From Fluctibacter halophilus (GTDB lineage Bacteria; Pseudomonadota; Gammaproteobacteria; Enterobacterales; Alteromonadaceae), in the NCBI RefSeq assembly GCF_020687825.1, contig NZ_JAJEWP010000003.1, positions 1 through 64,000 of the forward strand: 64,000 nt of DNA. The letters run 5' to 3'. The stretch's first letter is position 1. Each line of letters opens with the position of its first letter. Below are positions 42,442-50,610 of the stretch, one piece after another. The notes under the pieces were generated by a model that was given only the letters and a program-made list of their open reading frames with translations, did no database searches and had not been told where the DNA came from. The translations under genes were made by a program, and so were the position numbers.

Positions 42442-44085
42442 ATGGAATCCCAACGCACACTCGTGGTGATTGGCCTGTTGATGGTCAGTTTCCTGTTATG
42501 GCAACAATGGCAACTGGATTACGGCCCTAAACCCGTAGCGCCGGTAACAACCGCCCCGAATTCACAGAATTTGTCCGTCGAAGGTTCTGATTCAGCAGAC
42601 ATTCCCGCAACCACCGATTTAGGCTCACACGATCTTCCTTCCACTGCGGTGGCCAACAGCAGTCGCGTTGTTACTGTGAAGACAGATACACTGGATGTGT
42701 CTATTGATACCCGTGGTGGTGACGTTATTGCCGCTAACCTGGTCGACTTTCCGGTTACCCAGGGCGCTGACGATGCTTACAGCCTGCTGCGTCCGGACAA
42801 TGCAACGCTGTACGTTGCCCAGAGTGGTCTGATTGGACCTGACGGCATTGATACTGCCAGCGGTCGCGCTAACTATCAGGCAGCCCAGGACAGTTATTCG
42901 ATGCAAGGCGATACGTTGCGTGTGCCACTCACCTGGCAATCACAAGACATGACGGTGCAAAAGGTATTCACCTTCTATCGTGGTGAGCATTATGTTGATG
43001 TGACCTATGAAATCACCAATACCAGTGACAGCAACAAACAGGTTCAACAATTTGCCCAACTCAAGCAGACCATCAACCTGCCCGAAGGCAGTATGTTCAT
43101 GCCGACTTACCGGGGTGCTGCTTATTCAACCGCGGATGAGCGCTACGAAAAGTATTCATTTGATGACATTGAGGACGAGCGTCTGAACAAATCCACTGTC
43201 GGTGGATGGGTCGGAATGCTGGAACACTACTTTGTGTCTGCCTGGATCCCCCCGCAGGAAGAAACCAATAAACTGAACAGTCGCATACTGTCTGATCAAT
43301 TTGCGGTGATTGGCTACACCACCACAAGCAAAACCATTGCCCCCGGTCAGCAAGGCACGCTGAAGAGCACCTTGTACATGGGTCCCAAAGATCAAGACAA
43401 GCTGGCACAACTTGCCCGCGGTCTTGACCTGACCGTTGACTACGGATTCCTGTGGTTCATTTCACAACCGTTATTCAAATTGCTGCAATGGATCCACGAA
43501 CTGGTCAACAACTGGGGTGTGGCAATCATTATCATTACCATCATCGTGAAAGGTGCCATGTACCCATTGACCAAGAAACAGTATGAGTCGATGGCTAAAA
43601 TGCGTAACCTGGCGCCGAAAATGCAGCAGCTCAAAGAGCGCTATGGCGACGATCGACAGAAAATGTCTCAGGCGATGATGGAAATGTACCGTAAGGAAAA
43701 GGTTAACCCAATGGGTGGCTGCTTCCCGTTGTTGCTGCAAATGCCGATTTTCCTGGCGTTGTACTGGGTACTGCTGGAAAGTGTTGAATTGCGTCACGCA
43801 GACTTTGCATTGTGGATTACCGATCTGTCGGTTAAAGACCCGTATTTTGTATTGCCAATTCTGACCGGTGTCAGCATGTGGTTGCTGCAAAAGCTACAAC
43901 CAATGACCATTCAGGATCCGATGCAACAGAAAATCATGCAATGGATGCCCGTTGCCATGAGTCTGTTCTTCTTCATATTCCCAGCCGGTCTGGTGTTGTA
44001 CTGGTTGATCAGCAACGTCATTACGCTGGTACAGGCTAAAATAATATACAGCTCGATGGAAAAACGCGGACTGAAAACCAGCTAA
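42442..44085 (+). CDS. yidC: Membrane protein insertase YidC
   Basis: A 547-residue inner-membrane insertase that integrates membrane proteins alone or with SecYEG. It has one N-terminal transmembrane helix (residues 5-20, LVVIGLLMVSFLLW), a large periplasmic beta domain (about 60-340) and five C-terminal transmembrane segments with GGCFPLLLQMPIFLALYW. Start at ATG 42442 (MESQRTLVV) as in homologues. Length equals E. coli YidC (548). A terminator follows. Confidence 0.98.
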   Translation: MESQRTLVVIGLLMVSFLLWQQWQLDYGPKPVAPVTTAPNSQNLSVEGSDSADIPATTDLGSHDLPSTAVANSSRVVTVKTDTLDVSIDTRGGDVIAANLVDFPVTQGADDAYSLLRPDNATLYVAQSGLIGPDGIDTASGRANYQAAQDSYSMQGDTLRVPLTWQSQDMTVQKVFTFYRGEHYVDVTYEITNTSDSNKQVQQFAQLKQTINLPEGSMFMPTYRGAAYSTADERYEKYSFDDIEDERLNKSTVGGWVGMLEHYFVSAWIPPQEETNKLNSRILSDQFAVIGYTTTSKTIAPGQQGTLKSTLYMGPKDQDKLAQLARGLDLTVDYGFLWFISQPLFKLLQWIHELVNNWGVAIIIITIIVKGAMYPLTKKQYESMAKMRNLAPKMQQLKERYGDDRQKMSQAMMEMYRKEKVNPMGGCFPLLLQMPIFLALYWVLLESVELRHADFALWITDLSVKDPYFVLPILTGVSMWLLQKLQPMTIQDPMQQKIMQWMPVAMSLFFFIFPAGLVLYWLISNVITLVQAKIIYSSMEKRGLKTS

Positions 44086-44103
44086 GCATAACGCTAAACG
44101 CAT

Positions 44104-44127
44104 AAAAGCCCGCAACAGCGGGCTTTT
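44104..44127 (+). terminator. Terminator after yidC
   Basis: Perfect stem AAAAGCCCGC / GCGGGCTTTT with loop AACA. Its own 3' arm provides four T and the symmetric shape allows use in both directions. Confidence 0.8.
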
Positions 44128-44165
44128 CACCCTAATGAACGCTCAACGATCAAAAAGGAACCGCT

Positions 44166-44648
44166 ATGCCTTCGTTTGATATTGTGTCTGAAGTAGACAT
44201 GGTTGAAGTAAAAAATGCCGTAGATAACGCCAACCGAGAATTGAGTACACGCTTTGATTTTCGCGGTGTAGAAGCCACTTTTACCCTACAGGATGATGCC
44301 GTAACCCTGGCGGCTGAGGGTGATTTTCAGATCAAACAAATGATGGATATGTTGCGCAATGCGCTGGCTAAGCGGAATGTTGATACCAACGTGATGGATC
44401 CCCAGGACAATCAGATCAGCGGCAAAAATCATCGCAAAGTGGTCAAATTCCAGCAGGGCATCGATCAAGCCACCGCCAAAAAGCTGGTAAAGCTGATTAA
44501 AGACAGCAAAATCAAAGTTCAGACCGCGATACAGGGTGAACAACTGCGGGTGACGGGTAAAAAGCGCGATGACCTTCAACAAGTCATGGCACAGGTCAAA
44601 CAGGCAGATCTTGGCCAACCCTTTCAATTCAATAATTTCCGGGATTAA
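44166..44648 (+). CDS. yajQ: YajQ family nucleotide-binding protein
   Basis: A 160-residue protein beginning [20 protein letters not shown] and RFDFRG, the YajQ/DUF520 hallmark; two ferredoxin-like folds are expected. Family members bind cyclic di-GMP or nucleotides and one acts with a transcription factor in Xanthomonas. Its position between yidC and mnmE is unusual, since those two are usually adjacent. mnmE follows two bases after its stop, so the two are co-transcribed. Confidence 0.96.
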   Translation: MPSFDIVSEVDMVEVKNAVDNANRELSTRFDFRGVEATFTLQDDAVTLAAEGDFQIKQMMDMLRNALAKRNVDTNVMDPQDNQISGKNHRKVVKFQQGIDQATAKKLVKLIKDSKIKVQTAIQGEQLRVTGKKRDDLQQVMAQVKQADLGQPFQFNNFRD

Positions 44649-44650
44649 CA

Positions 44651-46021
44651 ATGTCCATCAGCACGCATGAAACCATTGCTGCTCAAGCCACTCCGGCAGG
44701 CCGGGGGGGCGTTGGCATTGTGCGTGTATCCGGTCCGTTAGCCGCCAGGGTGGCCAAGTCAGTACTTGGCAATTGCCCTGAACCACGGCGCGCCTATTAC
44801 GGTGATTTTTTAGATGCCAACGGGCAACAGATCGATCAAGGCATCGCATTGTATTTTGCAGGCCCCCATTCTTTTACGGGCGAGGATGTCCTTGAGCTAC
44901 AGGGTCACGGTGGCCCCGTTGTGATGGACATGCTGTTGAGCACAGTCACCCAGGTGAAAGGTGTCCGTCTGGCACGCCCCGGCGAATTCAGCGAACAGGC
45001 TTTTCTGAACGACAAACTCGACCTTGCCCAGGCGGAAGCGATCGCCGATTTGATTGATGCCAGCTCAGAACAGGCGGCTCGTAGCGCATTGCGCTCTCTG
45101 CAAGGTGAGTTTTCAAACCACGTGTCCAGCCTGGTCGAACAAGTGATCCATCTGCGTATGTACGTTGAAGCGGCTATCGATTTTCCTGACGAAGAAATCG
45201 ACTTTCTCAGCGATGGCAAAGTCCTTAACGACCTACAGCATATCATTACGCAAGTCAGTGAGGTCCAGACGCAGGCACAGCAAGGCAGTCTGTTGCGAGA
45301 AGGCATGCAAGTGGTGATTGCCGGCAAACCCAACGCCGGCAAATCCAGTTTACTCAATGCTCTGGCCGGACGGGAAGCTGCAATCGTGACTGACATCGCG
45401 GGCACGACCCGGGATGTCCTAAAAGAACATATTCACCTGGATGGCATGCCCCTGCATGTTATTGATACAGCAGGCCTGAGAGACAGCGATGATCCAGTGG
45501 AGCAAATCGGAATTGACCGCGCCTGGAAAGAAATTAACAGCGCCGACCGAGTATTGCTGATGGTAGATTCCAGCGCCTCGGATGCCAATGACCCACAACA
45601 CATCTGGCCAGAATTTGTCGACCGACTGCCGGTCGGAATGGGTATGACAGTCATACGCAATAAAGCTGACCTGTCCGGAGAAAGTATTGGCGTTGACAAT
45701 CAAGGCCAGTACCCGATTTATACGGTCTCAGCCAGCACCGGGGAAGGTCTGGACAACCTGAAACAACACCTGAAAGACTGCATGGGCTTTCGTGCTGGTG
45801 GAGAGGGACAGTTTATCGCCCGACGTCGTCACCTCGATGCCATTCAACGGGCAGCCGAACACCTTGACAATGGTCAGCGGCAATTGTTGGATCATCAGGC
45901 TGGCGAGTTATTGGCGGAAGAATTGCGGCTTTGCCAACAACACCTGAATGAAATCACCGGTGAATTCAGTTCCGATGATCTGCTTGGGCGTATTTTTTCC
46001 TCATTTTGTATCGGCAAATAG
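44651..46021 (+). CDS. mnmE: tRNA modification GTPase MnmE
   Basis: A 456-residue GTPase that, with MnmG, adds the carboxymethylaminomethyl group to U34 of certain tRNAs. It has an N-terminal folate-binding domain (1-115), a helical domain, an inserted G domain with [17 protein letters not shown] and DTAGLRD, and the C-terminal catalytic cysteine motif FCIGK at the last residues. Partner mnmG is 4.6 kb away across oriC instead of being adjacent. Confidence 0.98.
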   Translation: MSISTHETIAAQATPAGRGGVGIVRVSGPLAARVAKSVLGNCPEPRRAYYGDFLDANGQQIDQGIALYFAGPHSFTGEDVLELQGHGGPVVMDMLLSTVTQVKGVRLARPGEFSEQAFLNDKLDLAQAEAIADLIDASSEQAARSALRSLQGEFSNHVSSLVEQVIHLRMYVEAAIDFPDEEIDFLSDGKVLNDLQHIITQVSEVQTQAQQGSLLREGMQVVIAGKPNAGKSSLLNALAGREAAIVTDIAGTTRDVLKEHIHLDGMPLHVIDTAGLRDSDDPVEQIGIDRAWKEINSADRVLLMVDSSASDANDPQHIWPEFVDRLPVGMGMTVIRNKADLSGESIGVDNQGQYPIYTVSASTGEGLDNLKQHLKDCMGFRAGGEGQFIARRRHLDAIQRAAEHLDNGQRQLLDHQAGELLAEELRLCQQHLNEITGEFSSDDLLGRIFSSFCIGK

Positions 46022-46029
46022 GAGCCAAT

Positions 46030-46467
46030 GTGGCACATATCGAAATCATTGTCGGCAGTGTATTGGGCGCGAGTGAATATGTTGCAGATGCTCTGAGTGA
46101 GGTTTTGCAGCAGCACGGACATCACTGCAACATTCACCTGACACCGGATATGCCAACGCTACGCAGAGATGCAATCTGGCTGGTTTGCAGCTCTACCCAT
46201 GGTGCAGGTGATTTGCCGGACAACATACAACCTTGGTTCGAGCAACTCAAATCAACCGATTTGACCGCTCAACCGGTCATGCTTATCGGCTTGGGTGACA
46301 GCAGTTACGACACCTACTGTCATGGGGCGATAAAAATTGAACAGGCGTTACGGGACGCAGGTGCAGAAATGCTCCATGCTCCCTTGCACATTGATGTACT
46401 GAACCACCCCATTCCTGAAGACGTAGCTGTGAAATGGCTCAGCCACCAGCTGGACAAACTGGGGTGA
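46030..46467 (+). CDS. mioC: MioC-like flavodoxin
   Basis: A 145-residue FMN-binding flavodoxin-like protein. EIIVGSVLGASEYVAD is the phosphate-binding loop, SSTHGAGDLPDN the second FMN loop and LGDSSYDTYCHGA the third. The GTG at 46030 has AGGAG six bases upstream; the out-of-frame ATG two bases earlier should not be used. E. coli mioC adjoins oriC and reads through it. Here it reads toward oriC but four genes intervene. Confidence 0.9.
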   Translation: MAHIEIIVGSVLGASEYVADALSEVLQQHGHHCNIHLTPDMPTLRRDAIWLVCSSTHGAGDLPDNIQPWFEQLKSTDLTAQPVMLIGLGDSSYDTYCHGAIKIEQALRDAGAEMLHAPLHIDVLNHPIPEDVAVKWLSHQLDKLG

Positions 46468-46470
46468 GTG

Positions 46471-47115
46471 ATGACCGGTGACGAACGCGAGGCATTGCAA
46501 CAGCCTATTTCAAACGCTGCAAGAACCTTGTATCTGTTGGGGTTACGTCCGGACCACGATCCCAGCAGTGGATACTCGGCTCCGATCCACTATAAAACGC
46601 TGCTTACTCTGGTCAATGATGCCCATTTTCAGGTTAAGTTGGGCCGTGACATTAATGAATTGTTGGGTGAATTGATCACTGCAGGACTGGTTGCTCTGAA
46701 TGAAAGTCAGTCGCTGGAACAAAGCCTTAACGGTCAACAGGTCATGCTGCCATTGGCGCAATCACCAAAGGATGCATTCCAGCAAACCCACGGCAACTGG
46801 CATGCGATGCACCGGGAGTGGCAACCTGAAGACAGCGTATTTGAGGACCTTGCCACTCTTGTTGGACTCATCGATAAGGCGTACAGTGAGCATGAATTGG
46901 GTGAGTTTATTGCCTACTGGCTGGGTCGCCCACAAATGCAGTTCAGTCCGTTCCAATGGACCCAGAAATTTGTCTTTCAATTGCGCCAGAAGCGCCTCGC
47001 GTATGGCGCACCGAGACAACAAGTCGGGTTGCAAACCGTCACCACCCAAGCTGGCATTGAAGTGGATGACAATGCCCGACAGTTAATGGAAAAGTACCGT
47101 AAAAAAGAGAACTAA
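46471..47115 (+). CDS. DnaT-like helicase-loading/primosome protein
   Basis: A 214-residue protein, unnamed by most schemes. Its C-terminal third (about residues 110-175) resembles the DnaT single-strand-binding domain: WQPEDSVFEDLA, then ELGEFIAYWLGRPQMQFSPF and QWTQKFVFQLRQKR. The N-terminal 100 residues are predicted helical and winged-helix-like. It directly precedes a DnaC-like ATPase by three bases, the same partnership as E. coli dnaTC. DnaT helps PriA restart and DnaC loading. Start at ATG 46471; a GTG one codon earlier is possible. Confidence 0.72.
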   Translation: MTGDEREALQQPISNAARTLYLLGLRPDHDPSSGYSAPIHYKTLLTLVNDAHFQVKLGRDINELLGELITAGLVALNESQSLEQSLNGQQVMLPLAQSPKDAFQQTHGNWHAMHREWQPEDSVFEDLATLVGLIDKAYSEHELGEFIAYWLGRPQMQFSPFQWTQKFVFQLRQKRLAYGAPRQQVGLQTVTTQAGIEVDDNARQLMEKYRKKEN

Positions 47116-47118
47116 GCC

Positions 47119-47934
47119 GTGGACAGTATCAAGGCACGAATAGACGCATTGGCCAAATCACTGGGCAAAAAAGTGATCAGTGATAGTTACACTGACTACC
47201 ACACATTGCGCAAAGATTACGAAACACAAGCCAATCAAGACGTGGCAAAGCTACAACAGGAATCCAAACGCCAACGTATTGAACAACTGCACGGACGCTC
47301 AGAGCTGAATCCGAAGTGGACCTTTGCCAATCTGGTCGAAGACAGCGAGGATGTGGTTGAGGCCGTTAGTATCGCCCATTCCTTTATCGCAGCCCATGAT
47401 GATCCTTCCTGGCGACAATCCGGTTCACACATGATGATTTTTTACGGCGATTACGGGCGCGGTAAATCACACATTGCCGGCGCGATTGCCCACCAGTTGA
47501 TCGATCAGTATGAAATTACTGTCCTGTACCGCCAGTTATCAACATTGCTGGAAATGCGTTTCTTCTCGTATGACTACAGTGCACAGGACAACATTGGCGA
47601 AAAATTCCGTGAAATGCAGCAGGAGCTGCAAGACGTCGATTTGCTCATCCTCGACGAAGTGTGCGTCAACGAAACCATACTGAAAAAGAATGCCCAAAGC
47701 TGGTTGGGCAATTTGCTGCGACAACGATTGGTTAACAATAAGAATTGTATTCTGATCACCAACCACAATCTGGCTGAATTGGAACAAGCATTGGGCGCCT
47801 ATTGCTTTGAATCGATCAAAGAATATGACACCTATAAGGTGCGGTTCAGTGGACCCAGTCGACGCAAAGCCGTTGTACCCAGTGCGCCGGAACCAACCCG
47901 GGTAGCCGGCTACAAACCCAATCAGGTGCGCTAA
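47119..47934 (+). CDS. DnaC-like replicative helicase loader ATPase
   Basis: A 271-residue AAA+ protein. It has Walker A GDYGRGKSH (near residue 113), Walker B LLILDEV and a sensor-like ILITNHNL. The N-terminal 90 residues are charged and helical, as in DnaC, which uses that part to grip DnaB. It starts with GTG at 47119 after the DnaT-like gene. DnaC loaders are regarded as phage-derived replacements of the ancestral DciA loader; the position 2.1 kb from oriC is notable. IstB-type transposition helpers share this fold, but no transposase is near. Confidence 0.85.
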   Translation: MDSIKARIDALAKSLGKKVISDSYTDYHTLRKDYETQANQDVAKLQQESKRQRIEQLHGRSELNPKWTFANLVEDSEDVVEAVSIAHSFIAAHDDPSWRQSGSHMMIFYGDYGRGKSHIAGAIAHQLIDQYEITVLYRQLSTLLEMRFFSYDYSAQDNIGEKFREMQQELQDVDLLILDEVCVNETILKKNAQSWLGNLLRQRLVNNKNCILITNHNLAELEQALGAYCFESIKEYDTYKVRFSGPSRRKAVVPSAPEPTRVAGYKPNQVR

Positions 47935-47997
47935 TCCCTATCACCGTGCATTCATGACGATGATGCAATCTATTGAAAGGTTCAATTGTAACTTCGG

Positions 47998-48029
47998 GAA
48001 TGCTGTTTCTACTATTAGTCACAGCATTC
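47998..48029. promoter_or_regulatory. Inverted repeat upstream of the HMG-CoA reductase gene
   Basis: GAATGCTGT / ACAGCATTC, nine perfect base pairs around a 14-bp centre, 17 bp before the gene start. A second, shorter palindrome TTGAA-AGG-TTCAA lies at 47973-47985. Could be an operator or a leader hairpin that hides or exposes the GGAG ribosome-binding site. Confidence 0.5.
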
Positions 48030-48045
48030 ACTACTGGAGCCTTGC

Positions 48046-49215
48046 ATGTCGTCTATTCCAAGAGACCCCGCAAATGACTACACCGAAGCGTCAGCCCAGC
48101 GCAGACGTCTTTTTATCCAGCAACAAACCGGTCAGTCTCTTCAGCATGTCGGGCACTACTCACAACCCATAGAAGAATTGCCCGGCAATGTCGAAAACTT
48201 TACTGGCGTTGCGCAAATTCCGATTGGCTTTGCAGGCCCATTAACCCTCCATGGTGAACACGCCAGTGGTCAGTTCTATGTCCCTATGGCCACCTCTGAG
48301 GGCACGTTGGTGGCCAGCTACAGTCGCGGTATGCGACTGACCCGCGAAGCAGGGGGCATTACCACGACAGTGCTGGATGATGCAATGCAACGGGCACCGG
48401 TGTTTCGCTTTGCCGATGCGCGCAAAGCCCAGGCGTTTGGGCGCTGGGTTGAAACACACTTTGAGGACATCAAACGGGCCGCAGAATCAACAACCTCAGT
48501 GGGAAAACTGCGCAATATCGAGCAATACGCGGTCGCCAAACTGCGTTGGTTACGGTTTAATTTTAGCACTGGCGATGCTGCTGGTCAGAACATGGTCACC
48601 AAAGCCACCCGGGAAGCCTGTCAATGGATACTGTCTAACAATATTGATGGTCTGGAACATTTTGCCCTGGCTGCCAACCTGGACACGGACAAAAAACATT
48701 CACATCTGAACACGCTGCACAGCCGTGGCAAACGGGTGGTGGCGGAAGCAACAATTCCGGCCGAGATGCTCAAACATACCCTGCATATCAGTCCACAGGC
48801 GTTGTTTGAACAACGCCAGTATTCCAACATGGGTGCAATCGTTTCCGGTGCGGTCAGCAATGGTGCGCACTTTGCCAACGGTATTACCGCATTGTTTATC
48901 GCCTGCGGTCAGGACGTTGCCAATGTCGCAGAATCGGCCTCCGGCTTCACCTACAGTGAAATAAAACCCAATGGTGACTACTACTTCTCTGTCACCATTC
49001 CTTCGTTAATCGTTGCTACCTACGGCGGAGGAACAGGTCTGGCTACCGCACGAGAATGCCTGGGCGCGCTTGATTGCTACGGTCAGGGCAAGGCACTCAA
49101 GTTTGCCGAAATCGTCGCAGCAACGGTGTTGTGCGGAGAATTGTCGCTGGCTGCCGCGATCGTGGCAGATGAATGGGTATCGAGTCACGACCACTATGGT
49201 CGCAATCGCCCCTGA
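48046..49215 (+). CDS. Class I hydroxymethylglutaryl-CoA reductase
   Basis: A 389-residue enzyme that reduces HMG-CoA to mevalonate. Compared from memory with human HMGCR, the four catalytic residues are conserved: Glu85 (ATSEGTLVAS), Lys216 (DTDKKHS), Asp290 (ACGQDVAN) and His381 (SSHDHYG). PIGFAGPL, DAAGQNMVTKA and YGGGTGLATAREC are further family motifs. It lacks membrane segments, so it is soluble. No other mevalonate-pathway gene is in the window. Gammaproteobacteria usually make isoprenoids by the MEP route, so an added or different role is possible. Confidence 0.9.
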   Translation: MSSIPRDPANDYTEASAQRRRLFIQQQTGQSLQHVGHYSQPIEELPGNVENFTGVAQIPIGFAGPLTLHGEHASGQFYVPMATSEGTLVASYSRGMRLTREAGGITTTVLDDAMQRAPVFRFADARKAQAFGRWVETHFEDIKRAAESTTSVGKLRNIEQYAVAKLRWLRFNFSTGDAAGQNMVTKATREACQWILSNNIDGLEHFALAANLDTDKKHSHLNTLHSRGKRVVAEATIPAEMLKHTLHISPQALFEQRQYSNMGAIVSGAVSNGAHFANGITALFIACGQDVANVAESASGFTYSEIKPNGDYYFSVTIPSLIVATYGGGTGLATARECLGALDCYGQGKALKFAEIVAATVLCGELSLAAAIVADEWVSSHDHYGRNRP

Positions 49216-49287
49216 GGTAAGTCATTTAAACCTTCGTTGGATCGAATGCGACTTAACGGTAATTACACCTGAAAGGAATACGATCCA

Positions 49288-50070
49288 ATGAACACACAAT
49301 CGGTAAAAAAACCGCTGCTTTGTGCAGCCGCACTGCTCTTCAGCTCCACCTGCCTGGTTGCTCATGCCGATCAGCAATATACCTTCGATGTCGCCCAGGG
49401 GGGCACATTGCACTTAAAAACAGATGTTGGTGCATTGGATGTCGACACCCATGGGGATGACAGCGTCGAGATAGAGGTTCTGATAGAGGGCAAAGATGCT
49501 GATGATTTTGCCGTTGATGCCAAACAACAAGGCAACGATGTTTGGATTCGAGGCGAAGTCACCCATGGTCACCGTTGGCGTCAACAGCTAAAAGTACGCT
49601 ATACGTTGCGCGTACCACACCATTACGACCTTGATCTGAAAACCGCAGGTGGCGGCATCGATATTGCTGATTTACGCGGCAATATCCAGGCTCACACATC
49701 CGGTGGCAGTATCTCGATAGGCAGTGTCCAGGGGAACGTCAATGTGCACACCTCAGGTGGCTCCATACGCACTGACAAAGTGGATGGGCAAATTGATGCA
49801 CACACGTCCGGAGGCAGCATCACGGTAACCTTCGCCAGCCAACCAACACAAGATGCCGAATTGCATACCTCCGGCGGCTCGATCACAGCGTACTTACCTA
49901 GCGATGTGCAACTGGATGTTAATGCCACTACCAGTGGTGGTCGCGTACGCAGTGATTTTGATGTTGATGGTCGGGTGAAGAAGCAAGCCATCCGCGGCAC
50001 TATCAATGGCGGTGGACCTCGCCTTAAATTGCACACCAGCGGTGGCAGCGTATCGCTGAAAGAACACTGA
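49288..50070 (+). CDS. Exported DUF4097-type repeat protein
   Basis: A 260-residue protein with a signal peptide (about 1-27, ending VAHA) and a C-terminal half built from a beta-helix-like repeat. HTSGGS occurs five times and TTSGGR once, spaced about 20 residues (QAHTSGGSIS, NVHTSGGSIR, DAHTSGGSIT, ELHTSGGSIT, KLHTSGGSVS). This is the DUF4097 adhesin-like fold. Function is unknown. It begins 72 bp after the HMG-CoA reductase and may share its transcript; its stop lies at the edge of oriC. Confidence 0.85.
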   Translation: MNTQSVKKPLLCAAALLFSSTCLVAHADQQYTFDVAQGGTLHLKTDVGALDVDTHGDDSVEIEVLIEGKDADDFAVDAKQQGNDVWIRGEVTHGHRWRQQLKVRYTLRVPHHYDLDLKTAGGGIDIADLRGNIQAHTSGGSISIGSVQGNVNVHTSGGSIRTDKVDGQIDAHTSGGSITVTFASQPTQDAELHTSGGSITAYLPSDVQLDVNATTSGGRVRSDFDVDGRVKKQAIRGTINGGGPRLKLHTSGGSVSLKEH

Positions 50071-50450
50071 TCCGACGATCAGATCCGGCGGATCGGGGAT
50101 CACAACTTTTCCACAGGTAGATCACCTGATCCGCACATTTGTGCATAAAACTATGTATAAGCCTTTAAAAGGCTCTGTTTATTCACTTAATAAGATCACG
50201 TCAAAAAACGACTGTGGATAAAACAGCGATCTGATCCCAGCTTATACCCGAACGATCACTCGTTATCCACACCCTAGATCCTTCTTTAACTAATTGATTT
50301 ATATTAATAAAAAGCAGATACACACAGATCTTGTCGGCCTTAATAATAGATCTAATAAACAAAAGATCTAAAAAGATCATAAAGATTAGGATCGGGATCT
50401 TCTTGACGATCCTAGTTCTTCCCTCCATTCATCATTACCGTTAATGTCCC
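50071..50450. other. Chromosomal replication origin oriC
   Basis: The gap between the DUF4097 gene and mnmG has every mark of an E. coli-type origin. Four DnaA boxes lie at 50107-50271. The AT-rich unwinding region (about 50281-50390) is on the mnmG side and contains 13-mer-like GATCT-starts (50349, 50365, 50375). I count about 25 GATC sites between 50069 and 50572, more than ten times chance expectation, implying Dam methylation and SeqA control. The mnmG-rsmG-parA-parB cluster to the right and mioC to the left fit the classic order. Confidence 0.95.
50107..50271. promoter_or_regulatory. Cluster of four DnaA boxes in oriC
   Basis: TTTTCCACA (50107-50115, plus, one mismatch), TTATGCACA on the minus strand (50140-50148), TTATCCACA on the minus strand (50213-50221, perfect) and TTATCCACA (50263-50271, plus, perfect). 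Confidence 0.93.
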
Positions 50451-50495
50451 ATACCAGCGAGTGTTTTAAGGATTTCCTTTGTACTAAAATACGGC

Positions 50496-50501
50496 TAGAA
50501 T
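50496..50501 (+). promoter_or_regulatory. Probable -10 element of the mnmG promoter
   Basis: TAGAAT followed by ATGCGCCC, a GC-rich discriminator typical of stringently controlled promoters; a weak -35 (TTTCCT) lies 17 bp upstream. In E. coli the equivalent gidA promoter fires next to oriC and influences initiation. Confidence 0.55.
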
Positions 50502-50610
50502 ATGCGCCCTTTTTTTCGCCGATCGAGAGATCAAGCGATGTAACGATCTGATCAGCGATCCCTGTTCAGATCGAACAAGGGTCTTAATGGTTGATTCGTG
50601 AGGTACGGCA

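Noticed and set aside
45118-45126. Other CACGTG cores (for example in mnmE, and at 11455, 15099 and 62113) as parS sites
   Set aside because: Flanking bases do not fit the TGTTNC...GAAACA arms.
47119-47934. IstB-type transposon helper
   Set aside because: No transposase, terminal repeats or target duplications nearby, and the gene is coupled to a DnaT-like gene.
48046-49215. Idea that the HMG-CoA reductase had lost its catalytic histidine (Glu376 at an expected His)
   Set aside because: On re-alignment the catalytic histidine of the human enzyme is the one in KSHM, which matches SSHD (His381) here; Glu376 aligns with a different histidine.
50201-50428. 75-residue minus-strand frame inside oriC
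   Set aside because: Overlaps DnaA boxes and the AT-rich unwinding region; low-complexity translation.
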